Source: an uncultured Christensenellaceae bacterium (GTDB taxonomy: Bacteria > Bacillota > Clostridia > Christensenellales > Borkfalkiaceae). Taken from it: DNA of 64,000 bases. The notes below the pieces were generated by a model. That model was not told where the DNA came from. It worked only from the letters and a program-made list of their open reading frames with translations, and made no database searches. The DNA lies in assembly GCA_910587005.1 (NCBI GenBank), contig CAJULB010000001.1:124001-188000 (forward strand), read 5' to 3'. Below are positions 8,575 through 17,369 of the stretch, in pieces. Each line of letters starts with the position of its first letter. The stretch's first letter is position 1. The position numbers and the translations under genes are program-made.

Positions 8575-10251
8575 TTATAACCACATTACGTTGTTTATTG
8601 CGTATTCCGAACCGCACGATATTTGCAGTTTCATACCCGAAGCAAAGCTTTCCAAAGCCGCGCCGTTCTGCGTTTTGAACATTTTGCTTTCGCTGACTAT
8701 ATTCTGCCACACCCCGCCGACAACCTGTACGGTATTGACGTACTCGTCGCCCGTATTCAAATCCATGACGGATATTGTAATTTTTGCGGTTTTATCGCAG
8801 AAAACGTCCATTGCAAGCATATTTCCGCTTGCGGGGGCAAACCTCGGGTTGTTAAGCCTGTATGTGGAAAGTCCGTTAGCGCAGTAAAGTCCGCTTATGC
8901 CCTTAGCCTTTTCCACAACGCAGGGCAACAGCGAAGTATCGGTAAAAAATATGCCCGCAAGCGCGTTGGTTACGGGGTCGGCAATGGAAAAACCGTCCGC
9001 TCCGAATTGACTTGAATACAGCACCCGGCAGCGGCTTTGCATATTTCTGAACTTACCGCTGATTTTTTTAACCGCCATTTTCGACCAGACGGTAAAGCCG
9101 TTTGAATACTGCACACAGCACAGCACGAAAATAGTTGCCGTTTTTTCGTAGATATTCAAAAAGAAAGTCTGCTCGTTTTCGGCGGTTTTCTTCTGCAACG
9201 GACAGCTAAGCCAGTCGCGTAAAGCGGAGTCGGTATTATCTTCGGAAAGATATACGCTGCAAGTTTCCACAACGCCCTGATTATCGGGGGTTATTCTTGC
9301 AATAAGGTTTGAATTTTCGTCCACTTCAACGGCGACCTCTGCGGGACGGGGAATAAACACCTGACGTTTTTTAAGGTGTTTATCCAAAAACAATAACATA
9401 TCAGTTACGCTTTTAACGCCGATATTGGAATTTCCGCGCACCGAATATGAAATTGCACTTTCGGCAATGTGCGTTGCGTTAATGCGCGAAAAAGTATCGT
9501 AAGCCCTGTCGTAGTCAAATCTTCCGTCGTTGGTGGAACACAGCATAAGCGCGGGGCACCTTACATACGGCGCGTACGCCTGCGAATCTATTCCGCCGAT
9601 AAAACGGTATCTTTCCTCGTCGAATTTAAGTTCTTCGGCAAGATATTTGCTTAAACCGGCATAAGCTTTCCAGCCCGCCGCGCATACGGGAATAATGCAG
9701 GAAAACTGTTCGGCAACGGCAAGCTTCCATACGATTTCACCGCCGTCGCGCAAGCCGAGCAATGCGATATTGTCCGAGCCTGTGCGCTCGATTATATATT
9801 TCCGCGCGTAAAGCCCCACGCCGACCCACTCGTACCAGCTTGTTTGCTGTGCATTTGTATCAACGTAATCCTTGTGTCTGCCGCATTTTGCGGTGTTCGC
9901 GTAGTCTATATCGGCGGGGTACTCCGTATAAAAATTACAGTCCTGCCATTCCCCGCGGTAATCGACCATAAGCGCGGAATAGCAGTGCTTCACTATAAAC
10001 TTCAAAAGCCCTTCGTCGATAGTCTGCGTACTGTCGGGCATAATAAGCACGGTGCCCGCCGAAGACGTCTGCGGGTCGTATGCAAACTCCGCGGCAATTT
10101 TTACTCTGCCGTTGCCCGTTTCTCTGCCGAGGAATGTGATTTTTTCTATTTTTATCCCCTGACTGATACTTTCGGACTTTGTTTCCGCATTTATATCAAG
10201 CGTTGCGTCGAAATTATTCCAAAGCGATATGGGTGTTAAAATGTTTGACAT
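8575..10251 (-). CDS. Alpha/beta-hydrolase-fold protein with atypical nucleophile elbow
   Basis: A protein of about 558 residues. The N-terminal half has an alpha/beta-hydrolase shape: a GTVLIMPD strand, VDYRGEW, an elbow LLGLRDGGE, and later LMLCSTNDGRFDYD where the acid loop would be. The elbow places Arg where the nucleophilic Ser of GxSxG normally sits. The C-terminal half (about residues 300-558) is beta-rich and lacks a recognisable domain. The start at 10251 is fixed by GAGGAG 7 bases upstream. The gene follows sbcC by 11 bases and may be cotranscribed with it. There is no signal peptide. A role in nutrient or ester processing cannot be shown. Confidence 0.6.
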   Translation of the reverse strand: MSNILTPISLWNNFDATLDINAETKSESISQGIKIEKITFLGRETGNGRVKIAAEFAYDPQTSSAGTVLIMPDSTQTIDEGLLKFIVKHCYSALMVDYRGEWQDCNFYTEYPADIDYANTAKCGRHKDYVDTNAQQTSWYEWVGVGLYARKYIIERTGSDNIALLGLRDGGEIVWKLAVAEQFSCIIPVCAAGWKAYAGLSKYLAEELKFDEERYRFIGGIDSQAYAPYVRCPALMLCSTNDGRFDYDRAYDTFSRINATHIAESAISYSVRGNSNIGVKSVTDMLLFLDKHLKKRQVFIPRPAEVAVEVDENSNLIARITPDNQGVVETCSVYLSEDNTDSALRDWLSCPLQKKTAENEQTFFLNIYEKTATIFVLCCVQYSNGFTVWSKMAVKKISGKFRNMQSRCRVLYSSQFGADGFSIADPVTNALAGIFFTDTSLLPCVVEKAKGISGLYCANGLSTYRLNNPRFAPASGNMLAMDVFCDKTAKITISVMDLNTGDEYVNTVQVVGGVWQNIVSESKMFKTQNGAALESFASGMKLQISCGSEYAINNVMWL

Positions 10252-10262
10252 TTTTATACTCC

Positions 10263-12941
10263 TCAGCAACTTATCTGCACGGTCGAGCCGTGACTTTCGG
10301 TTGCTTTTATAACGGTGATTTTGCTGTCTATTCTATGCTTTAATTCTTCAACGTGGCTTATAACGCCAATTGTAAAATCAGAGCTTTTAAGTTTTTCAAG
10401 CGCGTTCATTACTGTATCGACAAGCGCTGAATCAAGCGTGCCGAACCCCTCGTCAAGGAAGAAAAATTCAATGATTTTCATTGACTTAGCGCAAATCGTC
10501 TGCGAAAGTGCCAGCGCCAGCGATAAGGAAACCAAAAACGTTTCCCCGCCTGAAAGCGTATTTACCCCGCGTAGGTTTCCGCAGTCGAAGTTGTCGCCGA
10601 CGAAAAACGCGTTGTCTTTATAGGTTAAAAAATACCTTCCGTCGGTAAGCTTTAACAGCGTTGAAGACGCAAGCGCCGATATATCGCAAAGATATTCGTT
10701 TGCAATAAATTCAAGAAATTTATTGTTTTTTGTTAAATCTTTAAGCTGTGAAAGCAAATCCCTTTCGCGGTTGATTTTTTCAAAATCTTTCAAAAGCAAA
10801 TTCTTTTCTTCAAGTCTTTTTCCGCAATCGGTATAATTTGCGTTGAGTACCGCCGTTTCGCCGGTTAACTTGCTTATTTCCTCTTCAAGCGTGCGTTTTT
10901 CGGCTTTTGCAAGCGATACCGCATCGTCCGAAGCTTCGCATATTCCTTTAATTTTTTCAAGCTCTGTCCGCTTTTCCGTCAGCGCGGCAAGCTTACCGTC
11001 GTATTCCTTTAACTGCTGTTCCGCATTTGCAAGCGCGGTGAATTCCTCAACGGTTTTTACGCATTTTTCAACGCTATCAAACTTGTTTTCTTCCAAAAGC
11101 GCGCGTAACTTCTTCTTTAAGTTCTCCGCTTCCGTTATTGCGGCAACGTGCAAAGCCTTGTTTTTTTCTGCGGAAATTTCAAGAGAGTTTTTGCCGTTTT
11201 TAACTTCTTCAAGCCGCGCGGCAAGCTCGGTTTTTTGTTGTTTAAGCTTAGTCAAAGCCGCCTCGTTTCGGGAAACCGCAAGCGCGTAATCGGCGCAGTT
11301 TTCGCCGAAAATCTTTTTCAGCTCGTCTTCGATTTCATCGGCGCGCAGACGCAGCTCGGCACCGTCTTTTTTTATTGTTTTAAGCTCGCTTTCGCAAAGC
11401 TGTAAAAGCGAAACAAGCTTTTGCAAATCACCGCGCTTTTCCGCAAGAATTTTTTGCAGTTTTTCGCGTTCTTCGTCGCTTTCCTGCAACTGCCTTAATT
11501 TATCCTTTACCGCCGAAAGACTGAATTCGCTTACGTCGGCAACGCGCTGCCTGTACTCCGAGATTTTTGTTTTTACTTCCTTATCGATAAATTCAAAAAG
11601 CGGCGAATTTTCTTCAAGTTCGCGTATATCTCCGCCCAACCGCAGAAAATAATCCAGATTTTTAGCGTATTCTTCCTTTAAAACCGCGCCTTTAAACTGT
11701 CCTTCGAAAATAGCGTTAAGATTTGCGCCCGCACATTCCGCTAGATTTTTTTCAGCTTGCTCCGTTGCGGTTTCAGCCAGCCTTAAATCGGCGGAAATTT
11801 TATTGAAGCGTTCTTCCTTTAATTTATATTCCGCGCGCTTTGCTTCAAGCTGTTTTAGAACCGCTTTAAGCTTTTCGGGCTTGCCCTCGGCAGATTTATA
11901 CGCCGCCGAAAGCGCGGTACAGTCGGCTATGCGCATATCGAAGTCGGATTTTTTACTTTCGGCTTCAAGTCTATTAAGTAATTCCGTTTCGCCTGCAAGC
12001 TTTGCGCTCAATTTGGAAATTTCGGAATTTATCGCATCCGCTTCCGCAAGCTTAGCGGTAATTTCTTCATTGAGCTTAACCGCCTCTCTGCACGCGGGAA
12101 GCAAAGCAAGGTTTTTGCGCAATTCTTCAACACGGCTGTGCTCGGCGGTGAGCTGTTCAATCAGCTTCAAAGTTTTTTCAAGTTCCGCGCGCTTTTCGTT
12201 CAAAGCGTTCAGTTTTTCGTACTTATCAAAGGCGGTTTTTGCCGACAAATTCAGCTTTGCAAGACGTTTGGTCTGCTCGTCAGCCCTTGTTTTCAGCGCG
12301 GAAAGAGTTTCCTTTGAAACATTTTCGTATCCTTTTAGCTGTCCGTCGAGGTTCTGAAATTCGCTTTCGACCGCTCGCTGTCTTAAACTTAATTTTTCCT
12401 TTAATCTGTCGCCGTATTTTGAAAGCGAAAACAGCCTTTCAATCAAAGCGAGTCTTACGGAAGGCGTTGACTTTACAAACTGCGCAAATTCGCCCTGCGG
12501 AAGCGCTATGCACTTGCGGAAATCTTCGTCGCCGACGCCCAGAATTTCTATAATTTTCTTTTCGACGGCGGAAGCCTTGTCTGCAATGCAAACTTCCCTT
12601 TCTCCGTCGTTTTCAAAGAGCATGGCTTTATGCGTTCCGCTTTTGTCCTTTTTCAAAACGCGCTCTACGGTGTAGGTTTTGCGCTTGCCGTTATTCAAAA
12701 TATTGAAAACAAACTTGACTTCCGCCGAAGCGCAATGGTAATTGATAATATCCGTCTTTATTTCGCTGCGCTTTACGTTGCCGTACAACGCGAAGTTTAT
12801 ACAGTCCAAAATGGTGCTTTTTCCGCTGCCCGTATCCCCGAAAATGCCGAAAATTCCCGTCTTGGTCAAAGCTTCGAAGTCTATTATTGTATGCTCGGAA
12901 AAGCTGTTTATACCTTTAAATTCAAGTTTAAGCGGTTTCAT
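10263..12941 (-). CDS. sbcC: SbcC, ATPase subunit of the SbcCD nuclease
   Basis: SMC/Rad50-like ATPase that works with SbcD to cut DNA hairpins and blocked ends. Walker A GDTGSGKST lies near residue 35. Two long coiled-coil arms rich in Lys/Glu/Ala follow. The C-terminal ABC signature LSGGETFLVSLSLALALS and the Walker B IIEFFFLDEGFGTLD are present. At 892 residues it is shorter than Escherichia coli SbcC. No CxxC zinc-hook motif is visible at the apex of the coiled coil. The ATG overlaps the sbcD stop by 4 bases, indicating coupling. Confidence 0.93.
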   Translation of the reverse strand: MKPLKLEFKGINSFSEHTIIDFEALTKTGIFGIFGDTGSGKSTILDCINFALYGNVKRSEIKTDIINYHCASAEVKFVFNILNNGKRKTYTVERVLKKDKSGTHKAMLFENDGEREVCIADKASAVEKKIIEILGVGDEDFRKCIALPQGEFAQFVKSTPSVRLALIERLFSLSKYGDRLKEKLSLRQRAVESEFQNLDGQLKGYENVSKETLSALKTRADEQTKRLAKLNLSAKTAFDKYEKLNALNEKRAELEKTLKLIEQLTAEHSRVEELRKNLALLPACREAVKLNEEITAKLAEADAINSEISKLSAKLAGETELLNRLEAESKKSDFDMRIADCTALSAAYKSAEGKPEKLKAVLKQLEAKRAEYKLKEERFNKISADLRLAETATEQAEKNLAECAGANLNAIFEGQFKGAVLKEEYAKNLDYFLRLGGDIRELEENSPLFEFIDKEVKTKISEYRQRVADVSEFSLSAVKDKLRQLQESDEEREKLQKILAEKRGDLQKLVSLLQLCESELKTIKKDGAELRLRADEIEDELKKIFGENCADYALAVSRNEAALTKLKQQKTELAARLEEVKNGKNSLEISAEKNKALHVAAITEAENLKKKLRALLEENKFDSVEKCVKTVEEFTALANAEQQLKEYDGKLAALTEKRTELEKIKGICEASDDAVSLAKAEKRTLEEEISKLTGETAVLNANYTDCGKRLEEKNLLLKDFEKINRERDLLSQLKDLTKNNKFLEFIANEYLCDISALASSTLLKLTDGRYFLTYKDNAFFVGDNFDCGNLRGVNTLSGGETFLVSLSLALALSQTICAKSMKIIEFFFLDEGFGTLDSALVDTVMNALEKLKSSDFTIGVISHVEELKHRIDSKITVIKATESHGSTVQISC

Positions 12942-14086
12942 TCTTCCTCCGTAAGCGAAAGAAACAGCGTAAGAAGCCCGGACGGAGCTTCAACGCCGTA
13001 CCGCGATTTATAGTATTCGGAAAACAACTGCGATGCGCTTTTATCCTTATAGGAAATTTTTCCTGCGTCGGTTTGCAGATTTTTAACCTCGGCTTTCAAT
13101 GAAACAAGATTTTCCTGCGCGTGCAACAATGCGCTTTGGTTTGCCGTGAGGGGTTCGGTTAAATTCAAAGTAAGCTCAACGTAATATCGAGTATTTTCGT
13201 GCAACAGTTTAATTCCGCTTTCGGTATCGTTAGCTTGCAGACGGATAAGCTTTTTTGCGCCCGTAATTTGAATTTGTTCGAAATTTTCTATTCCGTTTTT
13301 AGTTATATCGAATAAATTTACCGACTTTTCCGCGCCTGCTTCGTCAAAAGAAAACTGCATGGGCGCACCGCAATAGTATGCGTTTTTACCGATTTTCTGC
13401 CGTTTGTGAAGGTGTCCCAAAGCGCAGTAACCGCAATCGGGCAACAGCTTTAAAGGAACGGCGCGCGCTCCGCCCAAATCAATTTCGCGCTCGCTGTCGG
13501 AAACCGAACCGCCCGCAACGAAAATGTGCGACAAAAATATCGAAGGCATTTTTTCCCTTTTGCCTTCCTCGCCCGAAGCTATCCAGCGCGCGCACTTTTC
13601 TTCAAACGTTTCGTCCGACCTGCCCTCTTTAAAGCGCGCCTCGTTGGGATAGGGCAAAACGTTTATATAAACCTTTTCGCCCGAATTATTTTCAAAAATC
13701 ACCCAGCCGCAACCTGATTTTACGGGGCGTGACTTGCCGTTGCCTCCGCATTTTACCGCATGCAGATTGTTGCCTACGATATAAACGTTAAGTTCCTCGG
13801 CAAGCGCGGAAGCCGCGGTTAATCTAACATAATCGTCGTGATTGCCCGAAATTACAATCACGGAACAAACTTCGGAAATTTCCTTAACCCCGCTGTAAAA
13901 AATTTCTTCCGCCTCGGCAGAGGGCGTGTAAGTATCGAAAATATCGCCCGCAATCAGCAAAAGCTCTGCGCCGCGTTCACGGCAGATTGAACCTATTTCC
14001 GAAAGAACCGCGCGGTATTCCGCGTAGCGCTCTCTACCCATAAGTTTTTTGCCGATATGCAAATCGGACGTGTGCAGAACTTTCAT
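12938..14086 (-). CDS. sbcD: SbcD, nuclease subunit of SbcCD
   Basis: Manganese-dependent calcineurin-like nuclease (Mre11 family), 382 residues. The metal-binding motifs appear in order: SDLHIG, AGDIFD, SGNHDD, LSHIFVAGG and ALGHLHKRQ. The C-terminal region fits the capping/SbcC-binding domain. It is the first gene of the sbcDC unit. The intergenic region upstream is shared with the divergent dnaD-like gene. A TATAAT box lies about 14 bases upstream of its ATG on the minus strand, without a clear -35. Confidence 0.95.
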   Translation of the reverse strand: MKVLHTSDLHIGKKLMGRERYAEYRAVLSEIGSICRERGAELLLIAGDIFDTYTPSAEAEEIFYSGVKEISEVCSVIVISGNHDDYVRLTAASALAEELNVYIVGNNLHAVKCGGNGKSRPVKSGCGWVIFENNSGEKVYINVLPYPNEARFKEGRSDETFEEKCARWIASGEEGKREKMPSIFLSHIFVAGGSVSDSEREIDLGGARAVPLKLLPDCGYCALGHLHKRQKIGKNAYYCGAPMQFSFDEAGAEKSVNLFDITKNGIENFEQIQITGAKKLIRLQANDTESGIKLLHENTRYYVELTLNLTEPLTANQSALLHAQENLVSLKAEVKNLQTDAGKISYKDKSASQLFSEYYKSRYGVEAPSGLLTLFLSLTEEE

Positions 14087-14155
14087 ATTTCCGGAAAAAA
14101 TTATATCTAAAAATTAAATTTTGCGTTGATGATTTAGAGAAATTCCATAATTAGG

Positions 14156-14185
14156 TTGACTTTTTCAGAGATTTCTCTATATAAT
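14156..14185 (+). promoter_or_regulatory. Promoter of the dnaD-like operon, with overlapping inverted repeat
   Basis: TTGACT at 14156-14161 and TATAAT at 14180-14185 are 18 bases apart. The spacer holds AGAGATTTCTCT, and a further AGAGAAAT lies just upstream of the -35 (14137-14144). Inverted AGAGA/TCTCT elements thus surround the promoter and could be an operator. Confidence 0.7.
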
Positions 14186-14279
14186 TGTATTCACCTTATT
14201 TTTTGACGCAATTCAAAATTTGTTCAATTATAGTTCTTTTTACAAAAGAAATCAAGCGTTAAAACGGAGTTTGAAAAAA

Positions 14280-15710
14280 ATGCCCTTTATTTCGGTTGCT
14301 GACGAGGTGGCGAAAAAATCGTTCACCCAAATCGAAAACAAGTTTATAACAAAATATATGCCCGTTCTGGAACCGACCGCGGTGAAAGTTTATCTTTTCG
14401 CCGTCTATCTGTACCAAAGCGGGGCTTTATCCTACTCTTTATTCGATTTGGCTAACGCTTTAAGCATTACCGAGGACGAAGCAAAGGACTATTTTGCTTA
14501 TCTTGAAGAATTCGAGCTTGTTTCTATCGTGTCCGCTTCCCCGTTTGAAATAAAAATTCTGGACGCGGAAAACGTTTACGGCACCCCTAAGAAATTCAAG
14601 CCCGAAAAATACGCCGACTTTACAAAGAGCGTGCAGAACGTTATAAGCGGAAGAATGATTTCCACAAACGAATTCCGCGAATACTTTATTCTGCTTGACG
14701 AATACGGCTTTGAGCAGAACGCTCTGCTTATGATAATTAACTACTGCGTTAACCTTAAAGGCGCGGACATACGGCTTCAATACATAAAAAAAGTTGCAAA
14801 AAGCTTTGCCGACGAGGGCGTTACCACGGCGAAAAAGGTTGAAGAAAAGCTTTCGGCTTATACCTCGTCCACTCCCGCGCTTATAAGGCTTTTCAACGCT
14901 GTCGGCATAAAGAAAAAGCCCGACATCGACGACGACAAGCTGTATAAAAAATGGACGGAACATCTTGAATTCGAGGAAAGCGCTATTGTTGCCGCGGCTA
15001 AGCAGTTTAAGGTCAAAGACTGCGCCAAGCTTGATAACGCGCTTGAAGAACTGTACAAAAACCGCAAATTTGACGTAAAAGAGATAGAAAACTATTGCAA
15101 AACAAAGAATTCCGTCATTGCGCTGACAATCAACATCGCGAAGAATTTAGGCGTATATATGCAGGATTATACCCCATATGTTGAAAATTACGTTAACGTT
15201 TGGTGCAATCTGGGTTATACTTTCGAGTGTCTTGAACGCGTTTCCTCTTACTGCTTCAAAAACGACAGAAAATCGTTTGAAGATATGGACGGTTTTATTA
15301 AAACGCTGTATGAAAGCGGTATTGTTTCGGACGGAAGCGTTAACGAATACATTGAAAAACGCAACGCGGACGACAAGCTTTTAAAGGCTTTACTTACCGC
15401 GTGCGGTCTGACGAGAAAGATAATTCCGTGGGACAGAAACAGCCTTGAAAACTGGCGGAGATGGAATTTTTCCGACGAAATGCTGTTTGAAGCGGCAAAG
15501 CTTTCCGCGGGAAAAGCAAACCCTATGGCTTACATAAACGGTATACTGTCCTCATGGAAAAAAGACGGGATTTTTGAGGTTACAAGCATTGCAACAGAAG
15601 ATAAATCTATTCAGCAAAATAAAATTAATTATAATAAAAATAAAAGACCTAGTTTATTAGAACAATGGCAAAGCACATTAGAAGCGATAGATGAAAACAA
15701 AAAAAGTTAG
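14280..15710 (+). CDS. DnaD-domain replication initiation protein
   Basis: A DnaD/DnaB(Gram-positive)-type primosome protein thought to help remodel DNA and load the replicative helicase. The N-terminal winged-helix part (VKVYLFAVYLYQSG) is followed by at least two DnaD C-terminal (DnaB_2) repeats. The last one carries the diagnostic MAYINGILSSWKKDGIF. The ATG at 14280 is preceded by GGAG 10 bases away. A TTG at 14220 could add 20 residues. The final 35 codons are strikingly AT-rich, unlike the rest. It is followed 11 bases later by the helicase-loader-like gene, and the pair probably cooperates with dnaB at 2.8-4.3 kb. Confidence 0.85.
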   Translation: MPFISVADEVAKKSFTQIENKFITKYMPVLEPTAVKVYLFAVYLYQSGALSYSLFDLANALSITEDEAKDYFAYLEEFELVSIVSASPFEIKILDAENVYGTPKKFKPEKYADFTKSVQNVISGRMISTNEFREYFILLDEYGFEQNALLMIINYCVNLKGADIRLQYIKKVAKSFADEGVTTAKKVEEKLSAYTSSTPALIRLFNAVGIKKKPDIDDDKLYKKWTEHLEFEESAIVAAAKQFKVKDCAKLDNALEELYKNRKFDVKEIENYCKTKNSVIALTINIAKNLGVYMQDYTPYVENYVNVWCNLGYTFECLERVSSYCFKNDRKSFEDMDGFIKTLYESGIVSDGSVNEYIEKRNADDKLLKALLTACGLTRKIIPWDRNSLENWRRWNFSDEMLFEAAKLSAGKANPMAYINGILSSWKKDGIFEVTSIATEDKSIQQNKINYNKNKRPSLLEQWQSTLEAIDENKKS

Positions 15711-15721
15711 AGGACAATTTA

Positions 15722-16321
15722 ATGACAAAACTAACAGAAAAAGATATTGCAAAATATATATTCAAAATTCAATTAAATTTTGAGAATGCTTATAGATTTG
15801 ATACCAATGAGGAACGTCAACTTTTGATAGAAAGCTGGATGGATATTTTTGGACAATATCCTAAAGAAATTTGTGATATTGCTGTAAATAATGCACTTTC
15901 TCGCGCAAAATATGCTCCGCGTTTTGGTGACATTATGGAAGAAATTCAAATTTTAATAAACTCAAATGTAAAAAATGATGCTGAACTGTGGGCTGAAGTT
16001 ATGGATATTAAATATGATATCTATGATATGTCAAGATATCTTCATTATCCTCAGCATTATGACGAATATTATGATAAGCTAATGTCAATTTATAATAATT
16101 TAAGCGACGAACTTAAATTATATTTTGTTAATTTGCCCTCGTTAATTGAATTTTCCGAATTAACAAAAGAAGAATTACCATTTGAAAAAAACAGATTTTT
16201 CAGAAATATGCCTATTTTGAGAAAACATTTAGACGCAAAAAATAAATCTTCAAAATTTTTAAAATCTTTAGAGCAAAAAGGACTAAAGCTAATTATTAAT
16301 AATTCTGATGATAATGAATAA
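15722..16321 (+). CDS. Helicase loader / G39P-like replication protein
   Basis: A 199-residue protein. Its first about 90 residues follow the pattern of the phage G39P helicase inhibitor/loader N-terminal domain: an acidic helix pair, LIESWMDIFGQYPKEI, then the APRFGDIMEEI ending. No Walker A motif is present, so it is not a DnaC/DnaI ATPase. The second half is charged and unrecognised. Position directly after a dnaD-like gene, under the same promoter, supports a role in delivering DnaB to DNA. Codon use is far more AT-rich than neighbouring genes, suggesting a separate origin. Confidence 0.65.
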   Translation: MTKLTEKDIAKYIFKIQLNFENAYRFDTNEERQLLIESWMDIFGQYPKEICDIAVNNALSRAKYAPRFGDIMEEIQILINSNVKNDAELWAEVMDIKYDIYDMSRYLHYPQHYDEYYDKLMSIYNNLSDELKLYFVNLPSLIEFSELTKEELPFEKNRFFRNMPILRKHLDAKNKSSKFLKSLEQKGLKLIINNSDDNE

Positions 16322-16326
16322 AAATT

Positions 16327-16366
16327 AAGCGTGGCTGAGTTTTTGTAAAAACTCAGCCACGCTTTT
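16327..16366 (+). terminator. Rho-independent terminator of the dnaD-loader operon
   Basis: An AAGCGTGGCTGAGTTTT / AAAAACTCAGCCACGCTT stem closes almost perfectly on a tiny loop, followed by TTTTT. It lies between convergent genes and could also serve the leftward zinc-ribbon gene. Confidence 0.88.
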
Positions 16367-16388
16367 TACGTTTTTCAAACCACTTAGT

Positions 16389-16736
16389 TTACATTGTTAT
16401 TGACGCACAACTGCCTAAACCTATCAGCGCAAAAATTAAAATCAATACTCCCGCCAATTCAATTGAACTGATAACAATTCCAGCGATTGCAAGCCCTCTA
16501 CCGTCACCGTCATATTCCGGTTCCTGAGATTTTGTATACCCGCAAATACTTATTATCAAACTTATCAGTCCTCCCATAATTAAGGACAATACAAAACCTG
16601 CAACAGCTAAACCGTTACTGCGATGCACAACCTGGTATTTATTAGCCGACTGCGTAAGATTATCGGTTGCCGTACCGCAATGAGGACATACAACCGCATT
16701 ATTGTTGATTTCTTTACCGCAATTTTTACAAAACAT
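16389..16736 (-). CDS. Zinc-ribbon, DUF4190-like small membrane protein
   Basis: A 115-residue protein. An N-terminal zinc ribbon (CKNCG at residues 3-7 and CPHCG near 18) is followed by two hydrophobic segments (about 43-65 and 85-110) separated by a charged loop, as in DUF4190 proteins. It probably sits in the cytoplasmic membrane with the ribbon inside the cell. The biochemical role is unknown. It is divergent from a small XRE regulator, with two palindromic operators in between, so that regulator very likely controls it. Confidence 0.75.
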   Translation of the reverse strand: MFCKNCGKEINNNAVVCPHCGTATDNLTQSANKYQVVHRSNGLAVAGFVLSLIMGGLISLIISICGYTKSQEPEYDGDGRGLAIAGIVISSIELAGVLILIFALIGLGSCASITM

Positions 16737-16771
16737 TGTTCTCTCCTTAGTGTATTAATAGTTTCATTATA

Positions 16772-16819
16772 TTCCCAGTATACTGGGAAGTCAAGTATTT
16801 TTTCCAGTATTGTGGGAAA
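16772..16819. promoter_or_regulatory. Two palindromic operators between divergent XRE and zinc-ribbon genes
   Basis: TTCCCAGTATACTGGGAA (16772-16789) is a perfect 18-base palindrome. A second, imperfect copy, TTTCCAGTATTGTGGGAAA, covers 16801-16819 and ends 8 bases before the XRE start codon. The shared CCAGTA/TGGGAA halves indicate binding by one dimeric protein, most simply the adjacent XRE regulator. Confidence 0.8.
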
Positions 16820-16827
16820 ATATTTTT

Positions 16828-17031
16828 ATGGACAGCTTCGGCGAAAGACTGCACGCACTTCGGCAGGAAAAGTCAATAGGTCAGGTTCAGCTTGCCAAAG
16901 AAATTAACGTAGGCAAATCGATTATAAGCCTTTGGGAGCAGAACAAATGCGAGCCTACCTTATCCAACCTCGCCTCTCTCGCTAAATATTTCAACGTATC
17001 AATCGATTATCTTGCAGGTTTAGAGGATTGA
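16828..17031 (+). CDS. XRE-family transcriptional regulator
   Basis: A 67-residue helix-turn-helix protein. The recognition region is QVQLAKEINVGKSIISLWEQ, and the end FNVSIDYLAGLED is typical of single-domain Cro/XRE regulators. The ATG at 16828 was chosen over an in-frame TTG at 16810 because the TTG lies inside an operator palindrome. No Shine-Dalgarno sequence precedes the ATG, and the second operator ends 8 bases before it. The gene is therefore probably autorepressed and may be translated from a very short leader. The likely target is the divergent zinc-ribbon gene. Confidence 0.85.
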   Translation: MDSFGERLHALRQEKSIGQVQLAKEINVGKSIISLWEQNKCEPTLSNLASLAKYFNVSIDYLAGLED

Positions 17032-17114
17032 TTTTCTTTGAAATAAAATTTATAAAAATTACGTTAAAATCGCTTGTTTTTTATTGTGTTTTATTATAAA
17101 ATTATCAAGCAAAC

Positions 17115-17202
17115 GCAGAGATGGCGGAGTGGTCGAACGCGCACGACTCGAAATCGTGTTACGGGCAACTGTACGGGGGTTCAAATCCCTCTCTCTGCGC
17201 CA
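17115..17202 (+). tRNA. tRNA-Ser (anticodon CGA)
   Basis: Acceptor stem GCAGAGA/TCTCTGC, discriminator G and encoded CCA. Anticodon stem CACGA/TCGTG encloses the loop CTCGAAA, giving anticodon CGA (reads UCG). A long variable arm (TTACGG...TGTAC) is typical of serine tRNAs, and the T loop is TTCAAAT. Confidence 0.95.
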
Positions 17203-17265
17203 TAAACCGTTCTTGGGGTTTACCCGAGGACGGTTTTTGTATTGTAAACATTTTTATTAACAGTC

Positions 17266-17294
17266 TTGACTTTGTTAAAATTGTGTGATATTTT
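17266..17294 (+). promoter_or_regulatory. Candidate promoter for the membrane protein at 17370
   Basis: TTGACT at 17266-17271 and TATTTT at 17289-17294 with a 17-base spacer. Transcription would begin near 17301, giving a 70-base leader before the ATG at 17370 but only about 13 bases before the ATG at 17314. Confidence 0.5.
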
Positions 17295-17369
17295 AATTAT
17301 GTAATTTTCACAAATGACCAAAAAACAGGTTTTTACGGAAAACTTAAAGGTTTTCAGGTAAGCGGAAAT

